Below, one piece after another: positions 59,454-64,000 of a stretch of 64,000 bases of DNA (its first letter is position 1; the number at the start of each line of letters is the position of its first letter). Below the pieces are notes generated by a model. It ran no database searches, was not told the origin of the DNA, and was given only the letters and a program-made list of their open reading frames with translations. Origin of the DNA: Cochliopodium minus (taxonomy: Eukaryota; Discosea; Himatismenida; Cochliopodiidae); the NCBI GenBank assembly GCA_024220525.1, contig JAMYWO010000029.1, forward strand, positions 61,741 through 125,740, read 5' to 3'. Both the position numbers and the translations under genes were made by a program.

Positions 59454-61131
59454 ATGAAATCGTAAAACCTTCTTAATTTGCTTTATTCTTTAAACATTAC
59501 CTATCATTTCTTGTATTATAGTAAATTATCTATAAAAGGGCTGAATAATTTTCTTAGGGAAAATAAAAAAATCTCCAATAATCTTAACAACAAAATAGTG
59601 GTGATGGGAAATGAATCATCTGACATGGTAATACATAATACATCTTATATTATTGCTCTATATTTGTTTATCAAAAAAATAAATTATTTTTGCTTATTTA
59701 TTTGAATAAATACTCCTCAATTTATTAATAGGATAGTATGATATCCAGTCTATGCTATGGATTCTTTTTAAATACCATAAATACATCAAAAGAAGTGATA
59801 ACTCTCTTTAACATCCCAAGAAAGGATTTTGGATTAAGAACAGAATCATCCTATTATTTCAAGAAATTGGGTTTGATCTCACCATTTAAAAAAAAAAATT
59901 TATATTTTTAAATTTTAAATTAAGGTATTGAGACTGATGAGCTCATATTCATTGATGAATTCGATACAAAGAAATATCTTGATGAGAAAAAACTTTGTTT
60001 TGTGTTGGTTGATCATAACAGGTTGGCTTCTAGTCAAGGAGAATTTTCTGATCACGTTGTTGGTAAAAACTATCCAAGTTATAAAAGAAATAAGTTTCGT
60101 TTTGATTCTTTATTTTTATTATTATTTTATTATTTTATTAAATATTTATTTTTGAACTAATTTTTTTGGTTAAATTAATTTTTATTTTATTTTTTATTTT
60201 GATTTTTAAAATTTTTTTTGTTTTTTTTTATTTCAATTTTATATTTTGAACTTTTTGATAAAGAAATTTTGGATCATCATGTTGACGAAAACAAATACTC
60301 GTCAACATTGAAAAAGAAGAAAATAGAATTGGTAGGATCATGCGCAACACTCGTCGCCGAAGAAATCCTCTCACAAAACGAAGTGGAGATGGAAGACACC
60401 TTCATCCAGCTCCTCTTGGCACCCATCATAGTTGACACAAACAATTTGGATCCGAAATCTGGTAAGGCGACTCCTAAGGATGAAGAAATTGTAGGAAAAT
60501 TGTTGAAATTGTCAAATTTGGATCTTCCTTTTCTTAAATCTTTGAATGAGACTCTCACTTTTGAGAAGTTCAATGTTAAGTCTTTGACTAATGAGCAACT
60601 TTTTTTGAAGGATTATAAGCAGTTTGACATGAAGGGAACCATTGTTGGAATTCCTGCTGTACAAACTTCTATTTCTGGTAAAATTTTTAATTTTATTTTT
60701 TAATTTTTTTTTATTATTATAATTTTTTTTTTTTTTTATTTTTATTTTCTTTTTTATTTTATTCACTCTTTTTTTTTTTTCGAAAAGATATGTTCGAGAA
60801 AGAAAAGTTGAGTAATGAATCTCTTTTGGACTTGTGCTCTCGCTTTACTTTAGAAAGAAAATTGGATGTTTTAGTGGTAATGACAAGTTTCACAAGTAAA
60901 GAAGGAAAGTTTGTTAGGGAGTTGATCGTTTATGTTAAGGACAACAAAAATCTTCATGATTCCATTTCTTCTCATTTTTCTATTGTTTCTACAGATAAAG
61001 GTAGCTTAGATTTATCTAAGATAGAGGCTCCTCAGAACTATCCTCCCTTTATTTCTTTGTACACTCAAAATAATATTCAAGCTTCTAGAAAACAAATTCA
61101 GCCTGCTTTGGTTGATTTTTTTGAAAAGTAA
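59454..61131 (+). CDS. PRUNE/PPX1-type DHH phosphatase (exopolyphosphatase-like)
   Basis: Start at 59454 behind an A-rich leader (MKS joined to KLSIKGLNNFLRENKK). Exons join in frame: KIVVMGNESSDMDSMISSL, YGFFLNTINTSKEVITLF, IETDELIFIDEFDTKKY, KLCFVLVDHNRLASSQGEF, VVEILDHHVDENKYSSTL, GSCATLVAEEIL, IIVDTNNLDPKSGKATPKD. The motifs NESSDMDS, VDHN, DHH and DTNN are metal-binding motifs of the DHH superfamily. The last part (FKMDMKG-like to IGIPAVQTS, then ERKLDVLVVMTSFTS) is the DHHA2 domain. It should cleave short polyphosphates or cyclic nucleotides as PRUNE/PPX1 do. The intron around 59870-59926 uses a GTTTGA donor. Stop TAA at 61129-61131. Confidence 0.85.
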
Positions 61132-61248
61132 AATTAAAAATTAAAAATTAAAATCAAAAAAATTGTTGATTTTTTAGTTTCGTTTCCTGAAGTTTGATTC
61201 TCATCTTTGATGAAAACAAAGAATTTAGAATTTATGTCAAGAAAGAAT

Positions 61249-62127
61249 TTATTTCTTATTTTTGGAAAAGCTTATTAGAGAGGAATAAAAGTTTGCATTA
61301 TCTTTGAAAGTTTTGTATATTTTTTTGTTATAAGGAGCAATTTTAGCCTTCATCTGTCCCCATTTCAATTGCAATTTCATTTGGCGAACTGTTTGTTTGA
61401 ATAACTTTGAAAATTGGTTTTCCATGAAAGATTGGAAGGAAACAAAACAGTCTCCGCAATAGTAGGTTAAGTTTTTCTTTTGAAAACTCAAATTATCTCC
61501 TTTGCAATAATTACAAAAATCATAATCGACAGAAACAAATTCTCTTAGGCTTGATATTTGAAAGTAATCCACAATTAATTTTTCATTTTTCAAATCTTGG
61601 ATGCTGTTTCTTTTCTTTTGTTTTGTGATTGGATTAAAATCGGAAAAGTAGGAATCTATCTCTTCTTGATTTTTAGCTTGATCTATTTTGGTGAGGATCA
61701 AGATGATTGGAATCTTTGGAAATGCTTTTTTGATGTATAAGGCATCATTTTCATCGAATCGAGGGAGATTGACTAGATACCATATTGCATGTATATGTAA
61801 TCTTATATCTTCAGATTTGTTCATTTCTCCAACATGATCGCTTATTATTTTCAGCCAATCATTTATTTCACATCCAGGTGTGTCATAGATGTTGATTGGA
61901 TGATCATCTCCAGGATATAAGGTTATTTCATTTGTAATTGATTCCCCTACTCCTTCCTCAAGATTCTTCCCAAATATTTTATTTATCATTGTTGATTTTC
62001 CTGCTCCTGATTTTCCAATCAACAATAGATTAGGTCTATCTTTATACCTCATATCATTCAAAAGTATTTCCTGAACCTTTTTTTTATCTCCAAAATCTTT
62101 TATACACTCTATTTCTTGTCTATCCAT
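61249..62127 (-). CDS. P-loop GTPase with a C-terminal Cys-pair (zinc-like) module
   Basis: A single exon of 292 residues. The G domain holds G1 IGKSGAGKSTMINKIFG, a G2 region with Ser-Ile-Thr-Asn (GESITNEITLYPGD), G3 NIYDTPGCEI and G4 ILTKIDQ (TKID). It ends near residue 200 with FQISSLREF, a G5-like segment. Then FCNYCKGDN and TYYCGDCF give two CxxC pairs, and a basic helical tail (KLFKQTVRQMKLQLKWGQM) follows. The G domain resembles Era/TrmE or septin-type GTPases more than Ras. A run of T before the start (A-rich leader on the coding strand) is typical here. Target unknown. No intron. Confidence 0.75.
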   Translation of the reverse strand: MDRQEIECIKDFGDKKKVQEILLNDMRYKDRPNLLLIGKSGAGKSTMINKIFGKNLEEGVGESITNEITLYPGDDHPINIYDTPGCEINDWLKIISDHVGEMNKSEDIRLHIHAIWYLVNLPRFDENDALYIKKAFPKIPIILILTKIDQAKNQEEIDSYFSDFNPITKQKKRNSIQDLKNEKLIVDYFQISSLREFVSVDYDFCNYCKGDNLSFQKKNLTYYCGDCFVSFQSFMENQFSKLFKQTVRQMKLQLKWGQMKAKIAPYNKKIYKTFKDNANFYSSLISFSKNKK

Positions 62128-62422
62128 ATTTTTTTTTTTTATAATTTCTTTTCAAAATTTATTAAATGTTAGGATTATAGTTTTTTGATTGCATTTCAAT
62201 CAAAATCTGTAATCTTATCTCAGATATCTTCCCAAATTTGTTTTCAAATTTATTTTTTTGTTTATTTGATAGTTTGTTTTTTTTTTAAAAGGACTGTGAT
62301 TTGAGCCATACGTTTATGATTATTGATTTTACCCTGTCTGATTCTTTGATTCTTGCCAAGATTTTAATAATGAACTGAAAAATATTTGTTTTCAAAAAAA
62401 AAAAAAAAATAAAAAAAAAAAA
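62128..62422. other. Divergent intergenic region
   Basis: Between the GTPase gene (minus) and the TauE/SafE gene (plus). AT-rich; the right side ends in an A-rich leader of about 25 nt before the ATG at 62423. No RNA gene or repeat seen. Confidence 0.4.
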
Positions 62423-64000
62423 ATGACAAATAAGCGATCGTTATTTATTCTCCTTTTTCTATCTATTTTTGCTTTTGGTAAAAACTGTCATTCCATTCAA
62501 CATTTGAAAATTGATTCAATCATTATTAGTGAATACAAGCAAATTGAGTATTCCTTATCAACATAGAGAAAAAGATGGTAATTTTCATTAGAATTCAAAT
62601 ATATCATAAATAAATCTTTGAACGGATCCAATATTAAGGATGTCGAGAATATATAGGATGCGAGGAATGTACTCATCATGAATGTGGTTGGTGCTCATCC
62701 AAAAACAAATGTTATTCAATCAATAATACAACTAACAACGAATGTGGATTTCCTCTTGAAAAAGAATGTCATTTTTTCAGCGGTTAAAAAAAACTAATAA
62801 ATTTTTAAAAAAATTATCTTGGAAAAAAAAAAAACATAAAAAATTAGTGAGATTCATAGTTGGCACATTGTAAATGCTTTTTAAATTTGTTTGTTTAAAA
62901 ATAATTTTTTTTTTAATAGATTTATTTTGATTGGATGTTTGATTGGAGCAGGAGGGTAATAAAAATCAAAAAAAAAAAAAAATTTTTTTTTGAAATCTTT
63001 TTTTCAACGTTTATTCTTCAAACAAATAAAAAATTTTTTAAAAGTGGGATTGGTGGAGGAGGAGTTATTGTACCTGTTTTAATACTAATAGTCAAAATGT
63101 CTGCTCATCAAGCGATACCCATTGCCAAAATAACGTAAAAAAAAAAAAGAGAAATGGTAATTTGGAAATGTGATTATTTTTGTTTGAGTAGAATTCTTGG
63201 AGTGAGTCTGGGTTCATATATTTTTATTTCAAGGCAAAAACATCCTAAAGCAGACAGGCCATTAATAGGTAAACAAAAAAAAAAAAAGAAATTATTTTTT
63301 TTAAAAAATTATTTTATTTGATAATTAATTTAATATTATTATTTTTTAAATTAATATTTTATTGAATGAAGATTATGATACAGCACTTCTTATGGAACCT
63401 TCAGTAATAGTGGGAACGATTCTGGGAGTATTCATGAACGTAATCTTCCCATCCTACATCATTGTGTTTTCTCTCATCGTCCTGCTCATCTTCGTAGTAG
63501 TGAGAACCATTAAAAAGGGATTCGCACTCTTAAAACTAGAGAAAAACAGCCACGATATGTTAATAAATGCTCCTATTCACCACAGAAGGTCTTCATATTC
63601 AGTAGATGATGACAACCAGGTTCCTTTATCTTTAAGACTTCAAAAATTACTCGACGATGCTTCCATTCAGTTTCCTCTTAAAAAAATTTTCTTTCTCTTT
63701 TTCATTTTTAGCGTTTTAATGCTCATCGTCATTATCAAAGGTCCTTTGGTTGGCAAAAACTTTTTCCACGTAAAGTGTGGCAGCGAATTTTTTTGGATTT
63801 TGTTGTCCATCTCTTTTCCTTTTGTTTTTCTTGTCACATTGTTTATTGGATATAATTTGAAGAATGATTATTATGAAAAACTCAAAAGTGATTATCCTGT
63901 TTTGGTAAAAATTTATTTTATATTTTTTTATTTTTATTTTTTTTATTTTTTATTTTTTATTTTTTATTTTTTATTTTTTATTTTTTATTTTTTATTTTTT
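62423..64000 (+). CDS. PSI-TauE/SafE transporter, N-terminal half (3' end outside)
   Basis: A signal peptide (MTNKRSLFILLFLSIFAFG) is joined to a Cys-rich PSI-type exon: GCREYIGCEECTHHECGWC, then KCYSINNTTNNECGF and ECHFFS. The first TauE half follows: ILIGCLIGAG, GIGGGGVIVPVLILIVKMSA, HQAIPIAKI, GVSLGSYIFISRQKHP, MEPSVIVGTILGVFMN, and the middle loop (IHHRRSSYSVDDDNQVP). The last visible exon ends YNLKNDYYEKLKSDYPVL at a donor near 63905, then T-rich heptamers run to the edge. The exon order and phases match the complete paralogue at 9566. One join near 62780-62915 leaves a frame I cannot fully resolve. What is missing is exactly the piece at 8531-9313. Confidence 0.78.
63930..64000. repeat. 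(TTTTTTA)n heptamer array at window end
   Basis: At least seven TTTTTTA units inside the intron after the last visible TauE/SafE exon, running off the window. Same motif and orientation as at 8425-8495. Confidence 0.9.

Noticed and set aside
1-64000. tRNA or rRNA genes, insertion sequences, retroelements
   Set aside because: I searched the intergenic parts by eye and saw no cloverleaf with GC-rich stems, no rRNA blocks and no transposase or reverse transcriptase motifs.

Overview
The window is protein-coding DNA of a unicellular eukaryote. It is very AT-rich, with T-rich introns that usually start GTAAAA and end TTTAG. TAA, TAG and TGA all act as stops (for example TAG at 2164 and TGA at 12676, 44433 and 46203), so the nuclear code looks standard. 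Many start codons sit directly behind long A runs. Gene content (vinculin-like, RasGAP, RhoGAP, Arf-GEF, myotubularin, Mis18, F-box) suggests a free-living amoeboid or flagellate protist. I cannot choose between Amoebozoa, Heterolobosea, Anaeramoebae or another group from this sequence alone.

Layout. 1-8407: RasGAP-like protein (5' end outside), F-box/TPR protein, 2-oxoglutarate oxygenase with a His-rich tail (minus), vinculin-like protein cut off at a single n. 8409-14209: 3' half of a TauE/SafE transporter, a complete PSI-TauE/SafE transporter, and a myotubularin phosphatase (minus) cut off at a second n. 14211-16384: a short copy of an ABC-transporter exon followed by an incomplete pseudouridine-phosphate glycosidase/PfkB kinase gene. 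16385-16768: a gap of 384 n. 16769-32764: C-terminal end of a coiled-coil protein, peroxiredoxin, RRM/LRR protein, F-box protein, coiled-coil protein, kinase, ABC transporter, thioredoxin/hydrolase fusion, and an unknown protein. 32898-47019: F-box/LRR/ankyrin protein, Sec7-PH Arf-GEF, LRR protein, a probable pseudogene, a DUF1348 protein and NTF2. 47144-64000: glycogen phosphorylase, Mis18, a giant PH-RhoGAP-PH-coiled-coil protein, a PRUNE/PPX1-type phosphatase, a small GTPase, and the 5' half of another PSI-TauE/SafE transporter.

Functionally the genes are a mixed chromosomal set with no operon-like logic. Themes are small-GTPase and phosphoinositide signalling (RasGAP, RhoGAP, Sec7-PH, myotubularin, P-loop GTPase), adhesion and cytoskeleton (vinculin-like, coiled coil), ubiquitin ligase adaptors (three F-box genes with different partner repeats), transport (TauE/SafE, ABC) and housekeeping metabolism.

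The most notable points are: (1) the scaffold seems mis-joined at (TTTTTTA)n heptamer arrays, and the TauE half-gene at 8531 fits the half-gene at the window end, which would create a tandem TauE pair; (2) three exact-length 528-nt (176-residue) repeats in the giant coiled coil; (3) several enzyme-like domains with altered catalytic residues (RasGAP without arginine finger, peroxiredoxin without the usual prolines, hydrolase with Asp at the nucleophile position); (4) micro-exons of 20-31 nt.
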